Positions 46,995 through 59,760 of a stretch of DNA of 64,000 bases are shown one piece after another. Positions within the stretch are counted from its first letter, which is position 1. Each line of letters opens with the position of its first letter. The stretch lies in the NCBI RefSeq assembly GCF_014898815.1, contig NW_026515540.1:2294001-2358000 (forward strand). Reading direction: 5' to 3'. Under the pieces are notes generated by a model. The model saw only the letters and a list, made by a program, of their open reading frames with translations, made no database searches and was not told where the DNA came from. Source of the DNA: Panonychus citri. Taxonomy: Eukaryota; Arthropoda; Arachnida; Trombidiformes; Tetranychidae. Made by a program: the position numbers and the translations under genes.

Positions 46995-49900
46995 TGTTAT
47001 TTTGTATCGGGATAAAGTTTCTTTTTAATATAAAAAGTATATTCTTTCGTTTATAATTTTTACGATTGCAAATAAATCGATGTTTTGATTTACAATTTGT
47101 TTAATTGGTGGACATAATTGTTAGATCCAATTATTTGTATGGTGGTTGTTGCGCCAAAAAAACAACGTGGTCTTTAGATTAGTAAGTGTCGACACATCAA
47201 CCACATGGTAGTTTGATCAACCTGTTGGAGAAAAAGGAAAAGGAAATGAGTTAACCCATGTGCTCAACTTGGTAAAGGTTTGGTAAAGGTTAGAGTTAAT
47301 CAGGACAGAAAATTATAATCATTATTTTTCAGCGACTCTAGTCTGTAAATTTCATCATTTGAGAAATATCAAGGTTATAGTTAGAGTCAGGATAAAACAC
47401 TTACCAGAAATTTATGATTTAACTTGAGATTGTAATCACATCCACTTGAGAAAGCGATTCAAGCATGGGAATCATGCATGTATAGAAATGAAAGAGAAAC
47501 AAATGAATGAAACAAGGGTCAAAATTTTAGCTAAATAGACAAAATTAACAAAAGTCTAGCAACAATTATCTTAAGATGATTATTAGGTATCAAGTGAATG
47601 ATCAGTCATTTAATATAACATAATTGTCATCATTGATTGTTCAAGAGGTGTCCTAAGTTAAACATCATTTCAATTCACTTGATAAAATAACTTCAAGCAC
47701 CAGAAATAAAAATCAACAGATAAGAAACTTACTTGTGAAAGCAAAAACCATTTTAAGTCATTCAACCAAACGGACACGTGGTGTTACCATCACAGAGCGA
47801 AACCACGAGGTGTGTAAGACATAAACCAGAGAAGTGGACAAAAACCCATTCAAGTAATAAACGACAGTAGAACTGGAATACCCATCATGATGATAGGGAA
47901 TAACCTAAAAAAAGAAAAGAAAAAAAAAAAAAACCATCAATAACCTGATAGAAAAAAAGTTCAAATCAAATGTGGAACCAATGAAACTAAAAAATTTGCG
48001 GTTTTGTTTTCTCAGACAAATGCCTCGCACTGTACAATCAATTGAATTCCTGTAATTGATATAATCTCAATGGTATCGGTGTTCCAAGATATAAACGGAA
48101 AGAGAAAGGTAAGACTCAAACCGAGTGATTATATAAATTGGATCTCCTCATTGAATCAATAGGCGGAATTTCATACTCGTCATCGTTCATCATATGAAAA
48201 CAAAACCAAACAAATTAATTAGTAACCAAACAAAATCAAACAACAAGGAAGAAAGAAAAAACAATAAACAAACCTAATCAAACAATTGAAGACAATTTAA
48301 CCAAAAGGGAGAACAATTAAAATAATAATTACCTAAAAAACGATGAACAAACCAGAGACTAAAGGAAGAAGATGAAAAGTGTAAAGATGATGAAGATACC
48401 GAAACCTTAAGTACTAAAAGAAAACGGAAATGAGTTTGCTCAGTTGGGAAAGAAGAGAAAAAGCATAAAAGCATAAAAAGGAAGAAAGGAAAGAGAGAGA
48501 AAAAGAAAGAGAGTGAAAGGGAAAAGCATAAAGGGAATAGAAGAAAAACGGAAAAAGCATAAAAGAGAATAAAAATTTATTCTTTTCTACGTCATCTTCC
48601 CAATCGGACATCACTTTTATTCCTGTGTAAATATTGTCAACCGATTATAATTTAACTCTTTGCTTATGGTGACCAGTGTCCATTTCTAACATTTAAATTT
48701 AACCTTTTTAATTGTCTTACCTTTTTTTTTGTGTTCTTTTGGTATTTGGAACATTTGATTAAACCGGTAATTCAATTTGTTTGTCGAAGCAAAATACAAA
48801 CCGAAAGCTTTTTATGCTTTGTGCTTTTTGTCTTACTATTTGAAGATAAATCTCGTTTCCGTTTCCCAACCATCATCATCACAAATATAAAACATTTCTG
48901 ATACGTTTTGTATCATTTCTCTTATTCAATTGTTTTAGGTAATTATCCAAGTTTTTTTCTCTCTCTTATTATGGTTAACGTTTTCTATTTTCCTATGTTG
49001 TAAAATCTTTGTTCAATTCCATTCTCTATCCTTTCTCATCTCTGTGATTTTTTGCTTCTTTTTATTTTCTATCTCTCTTTCTTTTTTTCCTTTTTCTCTC
49101 TGTTTTTTTTGACCGAAATTTTTGTTTTTTTTTCAATTATGTGTCTTTTCCCACAGTGGTTATGATTGACCGGGTGTTGTATTCTGTTTCTCTCTCTGTG
49201 TATGAATTTTTATTGCTCTCTGCCATTTCCATCAATTGGTTTTTCACATTTTGACATTGGCTTCTTTTATTTTCCCTATTTCTGTCTTTAGCTCTTATGT
49301 GTGTCCTCTCTCTGTCTCTCTTTCTCTCCATTTTGATTTGGTAATTTTTATCTTTGAGGTCCTTGTGTGTTGAGGTTAATTTCTTAAGTAAAATATTCTC
49401 TGGTAAATTGAATACTTTGGATGATTTTAGAGAAAAATATTCGTTCCTTTTGCCTCTCAAGTGGTTAAATTTTGTTGTACTAAATCCTTTTCTCCTTCTC
49501 AACTGCTTACATGTACAGTTTTTTTCTATCTTCCTTGAACATGTGTTGTTCTTGTCCCCATTTTCTTTGGTAATATTTTTTAATTTTTTTCTTCAATACT
49601 TATCAATTTTTCTTTTTCTTTCTTTCCATGATTGGTTTTTTTGTGCCGCTGGTCCCCATTCCAACCATAGTTAACTAGATTATGACTTAATTTATAGTTC
49701 TTTCTGAACTACTTGACTACTCTATGGATTTCGGAACATCAACGGCTTAAGGTATGTTTTATCGTATTATCTCATTTCAGCTATTATCTATTTCGTGTGT
49801 ATTATTTTCTTCACTTCATTTCCTTACTCTGTTCTCTTTCTTTTTATCTATCTTTCTCCTCTCTCTCCCCCCTTCTTTCTCTCTCTCTCTCTCTCCTGTA

Positions 49901-50063
49901 TCTCTTTCGGTCTCTATCTTCTTCCTCGTCATCACTTTTCCTCCTTCTCCATTTTTATGCGTATGTGTTTCTGTGTTTGCATCTTTTCTCATGGTTTTTT
50001 CTTTTACTCATTTCTACTTGATTTTTATGTTTTTGGACAATTTGATTAGGACCCCTCTTGATC
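46995..50063. other. spacer with vigilin 5' UTR and its leader intron at the right end
   Basis: No coding gene supported. From about 48900 the plus strand is strongly pyrimidine-rich. The vigilin leader is probably spliced: CGGCTTAAG then GTATGT at 49752, and TTGATTAG ending at 50049, removing a 298-bp intron and leaving a 14-nt stretch before the ATG. The left part contains the dehydrogenase 3' end, and 48414-48614 (minus) is a doubtful acidic short frame. Confidence 0.5.
47071..47076 (+). terminator. polyadenylation signal AATAAA of the acyl-CoA dehydrogenase gene
   Basis: AATAAA 77 nt after the stop codon at 46994. Confidence 0.5.
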
Positions 50064-53000
50064 ATGGCTGCTGATTCGACTGGTACGACTGGTGAAACTC
50101 CCGGACCTTCAACTTCAATGGAAAATATCCCACCAACTTACGATGAAGTCTTTCCTGCTCTCCCTGAGAGTTTTCCTATATCTTCCTCCGACAAGGTTGA
50201 GATGAACGGAGGCTCAACTGCCCTTGTTAACTCTTTTAGACCCAAGCCAATTCCCACTACGACTAAATTAAAACCAAGCCAGATAACGAAAGTTTATATT
50301 GTCTCTCCTGAAGAAAGACGCTTCAAAGATAATAATGTCTTCAGAGAAAGAGATCAAACTAAAATATGCCTTGAAATTATGCACGAAACAAACACCCGAA
50401 TTGAAATGAGCAACTCTAAGGATGGAAAATTGACCTTCTTGATTACTGGTAAAGAAGAAGCTTGTATCTTGGCTAAGAAGAAAATTGCTGAAGCGGTACA
50501 GATGAAAGGTGAAAAATTAGTCAGCATTCCTAAAGAACATCATAAATTTATTCTTGGTAAAAATGGTTTAAAGCTGAAAGATTTGGAAGAAAGAACTGGA
50601 ACTAGGATCACTGTTCCTCGACAAGATGATACATCTGAAGCTGTCAAAATTGTTGGTACTAAGGATGGAATTGATCGGGCAATGCATGAAATACTCTCAG
50701 TCTCTCACGAAGCAAATTCAAAAGCTGTTGAGAAGATTAAAATTCCCCGTTATTTACATCCTTTCATCCGAGGTCCTTTTGATGAAACAGTTAATCAAAT
50801 TGCTGCAGAAACTGGTGCCCGAATCGCTATCCCACCCCAAGAAGCAAACGATGAAACCATTAATATCATGGGTGACCCCAACTCGATCGCTGCTGCCAAG
50901 GCTAAAATCATGGCAGTTTATGAAGAAAAGAAAGTCAAATGTACATCTGTACCTATGCAAGTTAAAAAGGCTCAGCACAAGTACATCATTGGTCGCGGTG
51001 GTATAACTCAACGAGAAATCTTCAAACAAACCGGAGTTTACGTGGATATCCCCCGTCAAGATGATGAAACTGATACTGTCACTCTCTGGGGAGAACCTGA
51101 GAAAATTGGACCCGCTTTAAGTGTACTTTGGGAGAAAGCTCATAGTGAGGTGGAAGAAACCATTGAAACCGAACCATGGGTTCATCGCCACATTTTAGGT
51201 GCTAAAGGAACCAACTTCCAAGAAATGAGTCAAAGCTTCAATAATATAGTTCGAGTAACCTTTGAGAATAATGGTATCGTTCGAATGCGAGGTCCAAGAA
51301 ATGATTTACCCAATGCAAGAAAAATTTTGGAAGATGCAATTGCCGAGATTCAAAGTCGTATCTCTGTGATTAAACTTCAAATTGATCCAAAATATCATCG
51401 ATTTATTATCGGTCAAAAAGGTAAACAGATAACTCAAATTCGGGAAGAAAGTAAAGCCCAAGTGCATATTCCTGACGAATCTGACCATAGTGCCTCAAGC
51501 GATATCATTCGGATCGAAGGTTCTGCTGAGGCAGTTAAAAAGGCCCAAGAAATGTTGACAGCAATAATTGATAAACAAAAAGAACGAGAAAATGAAGTTA
51601 CCAAGGAACTTGCAGTTGAACAACGTTTTCACCGGCATTTTATTGGTACAAAGGGTGAAGAAATTAGAAAGATCAGGGATATGTTTAACCAAGTAAGTTT
51701 AATAATTTATTCTTATCCGTCTTTATGACTATATACTTTTTTTCCGTATTCAATATATTGAAAAAAAGAGAGACGTCATTCAAGAATGTGAGAAACAAGA
51801 TTAACATTAAAGAATCGCACTCGTACATCTAAAAATTTGTCTGTGAGAATTCCAATCTCTTCAGACCCGTCAAGACATTGACACTGAAAACTGGTTTCAT
51901 TCTATTCCCTTTCCAGTCTCTCTTTCTCTTCTTTTTTCATCTTGTGCAAAAAGTTGTCCCAGGGCTACTTGTTTCATGTTACCTCCTCCTCTCTCTCTCT
52001 CCCTCTCTTAGATATCTGTATCTTCTTATCTTTTCCCCGTAAGTCGTATTTTCTCTTCCACGTGTATGCGAAGTGTAATCTTTAATGGTAATCTTGATGA
52101 AATCATTTATTCATCAACATTCTTCATCATTACTTACTTTTGATATTTTTCTTTCATTTTTTTTAGGTTGCCATTAACTTTCCTGATCCAAGCTCCAAAA
52201 GTGACAAAGTCACAATTCGTGGTTCTAAAAATGATGTTGAAAAGTGCTACAAGTTTTTAGCTCAAGAAACACAAAATTTATTAGTTAACAATTATCGTTT
52301 AGAAGTGCCTATTTCCAATCAATTTTACAAATTGTTTACTACTAAGGAGCGAGTTAAAATACAGCAGGTAAACATCTAATGCATTTATCACATTTATCAA
52401 GTATTTTAAGTTGGTGTGCTAGTGAATTGTGTAAGCAACAGAAAGAAAAGAGAGAGAGAGAGTGAGAGAGATTTCTATAGAGATAGAGAGAACGAGAGAG
52501 TGATAGAAAGATAGATAATGGAAATGATTATTGATTACAGTTTCAAAACGTGCCACATCGACAATTTTATTTTTCTCATACAATATTGTATTTCACTGTT
52601 TTTTTTAAATCAATTTCTTTTTTTTCCTCTTCAAACGCCCTTTTCCGTTCAGATGAGCAAAGAAACCAATACTCGCGTCGATCTACCGCCTAGCCAACCC
52701 AATCAACCGGAAGCAAAACAACCAACCAGCCTTCCTCCTATTATCATTTCTGGCAAGAAAGATGATGTTGAAAAAGCCAAAGAAATGATCATACAGCTTC
52801 AAAAAGAATTAGGAAATCATGTTCAGATTGATATCTTCATACCTGCTAAGTTTCATAATTCACTTATCGGTAAAAAGGGTAGCCTCATTAGATCAATTAG
52901 TGATGAATGTGGTGGTGTTACTATCAACTTCCCCCCTGAAAATTCCGGAAGCGAAAAAGTCTCAATCATTGGACCTAAAGAGATGGTTGTAAAAGCAAAA

Positions 53001-54900
53001 CAACAATTGCTTGAATTGAAAAATGAGAAAGTTGAGAACAGTTTTGAAGTGGAAATCAAAGCTAAACCCGAATTACATAGGTTCCTTATTGGTAAAAAAG
53101 GTACCAATATCAATAAATTACGAACCAAAACCGGTGTGCGAATCATGTTCCCTGCTGATGGGGACGATGTTTCTGATGGATTAATCACAATTGTTGGTAA
53201 AAAAGATGGTGTTCTCAAGGCTAAAGCTGAATTGGAGGAAATGATTCAAGATTTGGAAAAGATTGTCGAAGATACCGCTAAGATTCCACCACAATATCAT
53301 GCCCATTTCAAACGCATTTCTGCTCAACGGCAGATTAAGGAAGGATTGGGTGATTTACAGATCACTTTTCCTAAAAGCAATAATAGCGATGTTGTTAGTA
53401 TCAGAGGTTCCAAGGACTGTGTTGAAATGGCAAAGACTCGTATTACAGAAATGGTTGGTGATTTGGAAGCTCAAGTAACTATGGAAGTAGTTATTCCTCA
53501 AGTTTATCACCGAAACATCATGGGTAAAGCAGGAAGAAATGTTCAAAGTATTCAAAGTGAGCATAAAGTTGAAATTCAATTCCCTAAACGTGATACTGGT
53601 GATTCTAAAGATGGTGTTCTGAATGGTAATGCTGATGGTGAGGTAGCAGTTCAAGATGAAGCACCTGAAACTCAAAGTAATGATAAGACAAAAGAATCTG
53701 ACATAATCGTATTGAAGGGTCGAAAAGAGAACTGCGAATCCGCTAAAAATGCCCTTCTTGAATCAATTCCAGTTACTAAAGAAGTTGAAGTGCCTTTTAG
53801 TTTTCATAGGTTTATCATTGGTCAAAAAGGAGCTAATATTAGAGAGATGAAAGAAAAGTTTGATGTTGACATTTCTGTTCCTCCTTCTGACAAGCAAGAG
53901 GATTCAATTAAGGTCAAGGGAACCCGGTCTAACGTTGAGATGGCCATCGAAGCAATAAATGAGAAAGTACAAAAGCTTAAGGATGAACAGTTGGAACGGG
54001 ATGCTAAAAATTTCAAATTGGAGATACAAGTTGATCCTGCTCACCATCCTAAGATTATTGGAAAAGGTGGTAAAATTGTTTCTAAAATCCGAAAACAATT
54101 TGAGGTTCAAATCCAATTCCCACCAGAAAAGAAAGACGAAGTTTCCGACATTATCTCAATTATTGGTTACGAAAAAAATGCCGAAGCCGCTAAAGCAGCT
54201 ATCCTTGATATTGTTAGAAAATTGGAAAACTCAACATCTGAAGAGGTTGAAATTGACGCTAAGGTACATCGACGATTAATAGGTGCCCGAGGTAGAAATA
54301 TCAATAACATTATGAGTCAGTTTAAAGTTGAAGTTAAATTCCCTAAGGAAAACAGTAGCAATCCAAATCTGGTCACTATTTCGGGCGAACCTGATAATAT
54401 TGAAAGAGCAAGAGAGCATTTACTCTCTCTTCAAGATGACTATGTAAGTATTGTCTTTGATTAATCTGATTAATCTTCTCTTATTATCATTAAGAAACTT
54501 TTATCCACTTCATTTTATCAGTATCAAGTGATTAAAATACATTTCCAATTTCTATGCTAACAAATTGAAGGTCATTTGCACTTGATGAAAAGAAAAATTA
54601 AAACTTATCTCATTGATTAATTTTCTCTCTTAATATTAGCTTGATGATGTCGAGGAACAATATCGACCTCCTAGACAATCCAACGATGAAAAGGAATACA
54701 CACCAAGAGCTGACCCTGGCCGTGGATTTTATGTTAAAGGTGCACCTTGGGAACAATCACAAAGTATGCCTGATACATCTAATTCTGAGGAATTTCCATC
54801 AATGCTTGGCGATGGTGGATCAGATACTTCTGAATCACCTAAATCTCGTGGATGGGGCTTATCAAGCAACCGAGTTGCTTCATCCCTCTTGCAAAACTAA
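50064..54900 (+). CDS. HDLBP: vigilin, multi-KH RNA-binding protein (HDLBP/DDP1)
   Basis: Four coding exons, 50064-51692, 52167-52367, 52653-54443 and 54640-54900, all phase 0; 3882 nt, 1293 residues (human 1268). The N terminus has PPTYDEVFPALPESFP, as in human vigilin (PPTYKDAFPPLPE). About 15 KH units follow; canonical GxxG loops include HHKFILGKNGLKLKD, KYIIGRGGI, HRFIIGQKGKQ, HRHFIGTKGEE, HNSLIGKKGSLIR, HRFLIGKKGTN, HRNIMGKAGRN, HRFIIGQKGANIR, HPKIIGKGGKI and HRRLIGARGRN. Units with a lost loop are number 3 (RGPFDE, also degenerate in human), 8 (LFTTKERVK) and 11 (HFKRISAQRQ). The C terminus reads RGFYVKGAPW and NSEEFPSML, matching human RGFVVRDAPW and SSEEFPSFG. Vigilin binds tRNA and mRNA on ER-bound ribosomes and takes part in heterochromatin and sterol biology. 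The ATG at 50064 is the first in frame after the leader acceptor. Confidence 0.97.
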
Positions 54901-56110
54901 CCTACTAAACGCAATCTAAAGGGCAGTTGTAGCAAACAACACCAACACTCACACAATCCTGAGGAATAATATCATTTTATTTGCTTAATGTTGATTCGTC
55001 AAGAGACACTAATGGGTTTATATACATTTAATTGTTGATAGTGATCATCACCAAAAAAAACATGTTTATCATCAATATATTAATATTTGGGGGAGAATTT
55101 GTGAACACAACTTTTCAAAAAGCTAAAAACACTTTTTGAAAAAACAGGCAGAGAAAAGAGTCATCACACCTTTGCCTTGAGATTTAAAACAAATTATTAT
55201 TTACATCTTAATAATATAAATTTATATATTCAAACATCTAAATCATCAAAAAAACACCGTCAACGTCAACAACCATCACACCATCAACAAGAAAACTTGA
55301 AAATAACACAATTCAATCGCGTAATCAGAAATCAGCAAGAAGAAAGAAAAAATTACAACTAGGGCTTAAAGAAAAAGATGAGATTAATCAAAGAGGAAAG
55401 ATTTTAGATTGTGTTCAATTTTTGATTTAATCAATGAAAACTAACAAAAAAATCAAAAAAAACAATTCAATTGATAAAAAAATAGCAAGAAAAAATTATA
55501 TACATAAATGATTATATATTTTGATAAATCAATCTTATTGGGACAAATGATTGTATTCAATTTAAGTTACAAAAATCAAACCACTACAAAGGGATTTAAA
55601 TTAATTAGTATTTGATCAAACTTGCAATTAAAATGCAAGCAGCCTAATTATATAATATAAGAAAAATATATATTCAGGTTTTACCTTTAATTGTCAAAAT
55701 CCTTAAGAGAAAAGGGAAAGTTTATCATTAATCATAATCCTAATTAATTGTGTTAATTAATCTGGTTAAGGTTAAAAATTTTCTTTCTCCAAGTTATTAT
55801 AATTATTACTATTATTTAATAGATTGTTTCTAATAAAACAAAATCAATTCTAATTGTCACTAATTGTCAAGGAATTAATTGATTTCTTACCAAACAATAA
55901 GACAAAATGAGTTTTATATTAAATTTGTTTCTAAATTAAACTCAACCTTTGGTTAACATTTAATTGATATGATTAAGGAAATGAAACAGTTTGAATTGAA
56001 AAAAGAAACTGATTAGACTAATTAACTAAATGGTGATTCTAAACAATCAGGACTTGAAAATTATTCGGAAAATTAAGTTTGATTTTTAATCATTTTAGAG
56101 TTAATTGTGA
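54901..56110. other. vigilin 3' UTR and convergent spacer
   Basis: 1.2 kb between the vigilin stop and the end of the MAM-LDLa-MAM gene. AT-rich, A-rich runs on the plus strand, no gene. The two genes converge here, so both 3' UTRs are included. Confidence 0.55.
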
Positions 56111-57723
56111 TTAACATGCATTAAATTGTAAATTGTCCAAAGCGACAGTTCCTTGCGAGGAAAAGGGAGCAGCCGATCGAGAGAAGGTCAGAAAAAACGG
56201 ACTCGATTGTCGGCCAATGTAAGCGGACGCATTTTCCAGGTGGACATTTTGTTTCGAGCGATGATTGTGGTCGACGGAGCGGTCGAGCTTTTCCAGAGAA
56301 CCGACAGTCCTTTCCCATCACTTGCTCCGTCGCCGTCAGAATCAACCGTCAGAGTGACATAAAAAATGGCCGATAGATCGTAGATTATATAAGAAAAAGT
56401 AAAGTAGCAGGTTGACCTTGAAGAGTAAAAGGTCGGTGAGTTGAGGTGAACGGAGGGCAAATGAGGTAAATCGACTAAATTAAGTATCAAATATTTGCCC
56501 TGAACTGTTCCCGCGGTGGCATCGCGAAGTGGGTGCAATTGAAAGTATTTGGATGCATGTGAGCCCGAGATTAGTACCCAAGTGGCATATCGAGTACCTG
56601 AACGAGTCTGTGACCAACCACACAGCTCTTTAAACGCTTCTTGGTCCGTTACTGAGTCGAGGTCACAAATTGACGGACAACGAAATTCATCTGAACCATC
56701 TTCACAGTCCATTTTGAAATCACAAATCCCTCGATTCTCTGAACATCGAGTTACTGTTGTCTCACAATTAAAATCATCCAACGGGTTAGTCCCACTTCGG
56801 ACATCATCACCTTCGTCATCAAGTCCGTCGCTACAAATTGGATGTTTATTTCGAACCGATTTATAAGCCTTGAAGCGACTTTTTTTCTTCCGTTTTCCTC
56901 CCGACCTTGAGTTTGACTTTTTACCCTCTTCGTCTTTATCCTCCGGTTGATCGGTAAATATTGGCCTCGGTAAACTAGTCACCGGTCGTGGTAACTTGCC
57001 CAACCCTCTCCAATCGGTAATCATGTCACGTAACTTGTCCCTTGAACCTTTGGACACTTTCGCAGGTCTACTAAGCATAGGAGATGAAGGGGGCGAATCA
57101 AAGTGACCATTAGACTCAGAAATCGGATCACCAAGCGGTGAGTCACCATGTCGCAAACAACCATCACTGATCAAAGTGTCATCAATGGCCACGAACCCAT
57201 TGACCGTTGAATAGCTCGAATCAACCGAATCAAGTCTTATGGCCTCAATCACGGGCGTGAAAACGTAACTGGCCACTAAGGGTATCTTAACCGCCCTCCA
57301 ATCGTTATCCTTGGAACTGTGGATGACCAAGATCGGCTCAGGTTCTCGGTCACCAACCATACGAATACCAATGACCAGTTTAGCGAAACCGATTCCATGA
57401 GCGATATATTTTAAGCTCAAGGTACATTTCCCGGTGAGTTGAGCGGCCAAAGGATAATGTCCAATGCGCACGAAAGATCCGTTGGTAGTTAACACTCTGG
57501 ATGTTGTGTAAAGGTATCGGTCAGTTGAATAAGGACAATGAGCATCGCCGTAGGCACATTGACCATCAGGTTCAGAGAGACTCCATTTAAGACCATTGGT
57601 ATAAGCAACTTCATGTCGCCACGAGCAAAGGTCAGTTTCAAAGTCACAGAAAAGTTGAGAGTAATCGCCGATCACTAGATTAACCTGTTGAAAGATTAAC
57701 ACAATTAACCAATTCACCTTCAT
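56111..57723 (-). CDS. secreted MAM-LDLa-MAM protein, frame broken near the 3' end
   Basis: Intronless, starting at the ATG at 57723 with signal peptide MKVNWLIVLIFQQVNLVIG. MAM1 spans about 20-195 (LFCDFETDLCSWRHE ... VNGFVAIDDTLISDGC). A long Ser/Pro/Lys-rich linker follows, then an LDL-receptor class A module (about 330-350, GICDFKMDCEDGSDEFRC) and MAM2 from about 355 (ELCGWSQTRSGTRYATW). The open frame stops at 56188 after NRVRFF, but another frame of the same strand continues straight on with APFSSQGTVALDNLQFNAC and a stop at 56111-56113, exactly the missing end of a MAM domain. The shift falls on a run of six T (coding strand, 56192-56197). One base too few there, as mutation or read error, would explain it. 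MAM-LDLa-MAM is the domain order of the ALK/LTK receptor ectodomain, but no transmembrane or kinase part exists here. Partner and function unknown. Confidence 0.8.
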
Positions 57724-58428
57724 ATTAATCCATTGATTAACAATTAACCTTTAACTTAAACATTTTGATTAACTGAAGTTCATCTGAGTTAATAATCAAC
57801 AAAATGATTTACTTTTTTTCATCAAGTTGCACAGACAGGACTTAATTTAATCATCTCGTCTCTCTTAATTGTTCCAGGCCAATTCATATATTATCTTTGT
57901 TTACTGTTCCTAACGGTTAACCGAGCGGTTGAATTTAAACTAAATCAAATTTAATTGTATTACCCCAATGGTTAATCCCATTGAGATAAAAACCAAAAAC
58001 AAAAAGATGAATTAACAAACAATAAGAGGAAAAAAATTCATTTCAATTGAATGGAAATCAACTGTGATCCTTAATTATTGTAAACAAACAATTAGAATCT
58101 CATTCAATAAATCAACAACATCATTGGATGAATTAAAGATGAGCAAACAATCAAATCACAATTAGACAAAAATAAACTGAAATTAAATTGTTCCAACCTT
58201 TTCATTAAAAACCATTAACATAATCAAATCTATTAAATTACTTAACCAGCAGTCAATTTATTGGTTGAATTTACTGATCACATCGATCATTTAAATTGAT
58301 TTAATTTACAATCACAATCAATCAAACAATTGTCACCAATAACTAAAAAAGGTCCAAATGAAAATTGATTCAGTTGATTATTAATCAATGTAATCAAATG
58401 TAATCTCAATTTAATTATTTTCAAATTA
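57724..58428. other. spacer before the chemoreceptor array
   Basis: Promoter side of the MAM gene and AT-rich DNA. From 58245 the array's repeated upstream block begins. Confidence 0.5.
58245..58413 (+). repeat. chemoreceptor upstream block, copy A
   Basis: About 170 bp beginning ACCAGCAGTCAATTTATTGG and ending in ATGTAATCTCAATTTAA. Copies B (59761-59943) and C (62688-62857) are nearly identical. In copies B and C it runs directly into an ATGGTTAAATC receptor start; here it leads into the gutted relic at 58429. Confidence 0.9.
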
Positions 58429-58492
58429 CAAGATCATCATTGATAGTATTTGGTGTAAATCGGAAACAATTTAATAATTATGTTTATAATCA
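58429..58492 (+). pseudogene. gutted chemoreceptor relic A
   Basis: About 64 bp matching the part of the gene at 59959-61134 that encodes RSSLIVFGLNWKQFNNYVD, here decayed (GVNRKQFNNYV). It is joined through TTAATTATTTTCAAATTACA to the upstream block, so the 5' part of the gene is deleted. Relic B (62874-63030) has the same joint. Confidence 0.75.
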
Positions 58493-58647
58493 TAATTTGA
58501 TATTCTCTGTGTTAATGATCATAAACGCTAAAGAAACATTGAGAAATTTGCTAAATTCATTGAATCAATTTCTAAAATTTTATCGACAGTTTCTTATGAG
58601 CAAAGGTTGACAATTAGTATGAACTAATTCTTGACCATTACACAAAA

Positions 58648-59682
58648 ATGACCCAAACATTTATAACGAAAGGTTTGCATTGTAAATCAACTCAATTAAA
58701 ATGGTTTTTATTGATTATGTTCAAATTTGGACCTTTGACCAACGGTATTATCCAATCGATATTGGGATCATCTCTTTGCTTAACCAAATCAACTAGTTTC
58801 ATTTGTGCAATCGTGATAATTAATAGCTCCACATCAATTATCAGATCTTTATTTGTTATATTTGGATTGAAATGGAACCAGTTTACCAATTATGTTAATT
58901 CAATTGAACAATTGATTGTCAACAACTCAACAATTACGAGTTACATTTCCAAACGTCGCAAAATCAAATACATCATCTTAATCGCAGTATTTTTCAGTTA
59001 TCAGATTATGTTCATTGAATCAGTTTTGTTTGATTCTTATGATTCACAAATCTTTAGATTCATTGGTTTTGGGCTAAATACATTTTCATTGTTTGCCTGG
59101 TTTTTCATGATGAACACTGTATTGGACATTACTATATGTTTACAGGGCTTATTTCATTTGAATAACAATGAATTTGACCAATTAAAATGTACTGTTGATT
59201 CTGATGTTGAGAAAAGTGATCTGAAAGTTAGATTAATGAGATTTAAGCTGAAAAGACATCAATTGTTTCATAGTAAATCAATAAGAGTGACACAATCAGC
59301 TGAACAATTCATCAGGTATTATATCACTTGGATCTACCTTGAATTTGCTTCTTACAGTACGATTGAAATTTGCATTAAAATTTTGTTCACTTCGAGTTCC
59401 TTCACATTTTATCATTTTGGACTGACCAATCTATTTATTATGTCTTATTTGACTTACAACTTGATTGCTGTTAACAGTTTATCGCACCAATTTACTGAGA
59501 ATCTGTATGAGATTTCATTTTATTCAAATATGAGACACTTTCGACAACAAGTAAGTATCACCAATCGACTTTAACTGTGACCAGAATCTAATCCATTATG
59601 TTTATCACTTGTTAATCCTCAGATTAGATTATATCTCTACCGATTAACTAAACAAGATGTCGGATTTACCTATTTATACTAA
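58648..59682 (+). CDS. gustatory-receptor-like 7TM protein, 3'-truncated (array gene 1)
   Basis: Exon 1 58648-59550 and exon 2 59623-59682, phase 0; 320 residues from ATG at 58648 (MTQTFITKGLHCKSTQLKWF). At least six hydrophobic spans, a conserved cytoplasmic block EKSDLKVRLMRFKLKRHQLF, SAEQFIRYYITWIY and an exon-1 end ISFYSNMRHFRQQ. Exon 2 begins IRLYLYRLTKQDVGFT as in genes 2 and 3, then stops after YLY. The last span (FVITSEFIASLMSISLTII in the intact genes) is missing: after GGATTTACCT the DNA switches to sequence resembling 62606 onward, the 3' flank of gene 3. So a deletion removed the end of the gene. Length, topology, a phase-0 intron near the end and GFxF at the last span fit arthropod gustatory receptors; the family call is moderately sure. 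Probably non-functional or altered. Confidence 0.65.
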
Positions 59683-59760
59683 AAAACTTACAAATTGTTT
59701 CAATCTTTTCAATTAAAATTATTAATCTAAATCAAATCTACTAAATTATGTAAATTTCGA

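Noticed and set aside
48414..48614. Minus-strand frame beginning MSDWEDDVEKN, like the acidic start of some RNA-binding proteins
   Set aside because: The rest is low-complexity Phe/Ser/Leu from pyrimidine-rich DNA, and no downstream exon with a family match exists before the next gene.
49713..50074. Overlapping Ser/Leu/Phe-rich plus-strand frames before vigilin
   Set aside because: Pyrimidine-rich leader intron; all three frames are open because of composition.
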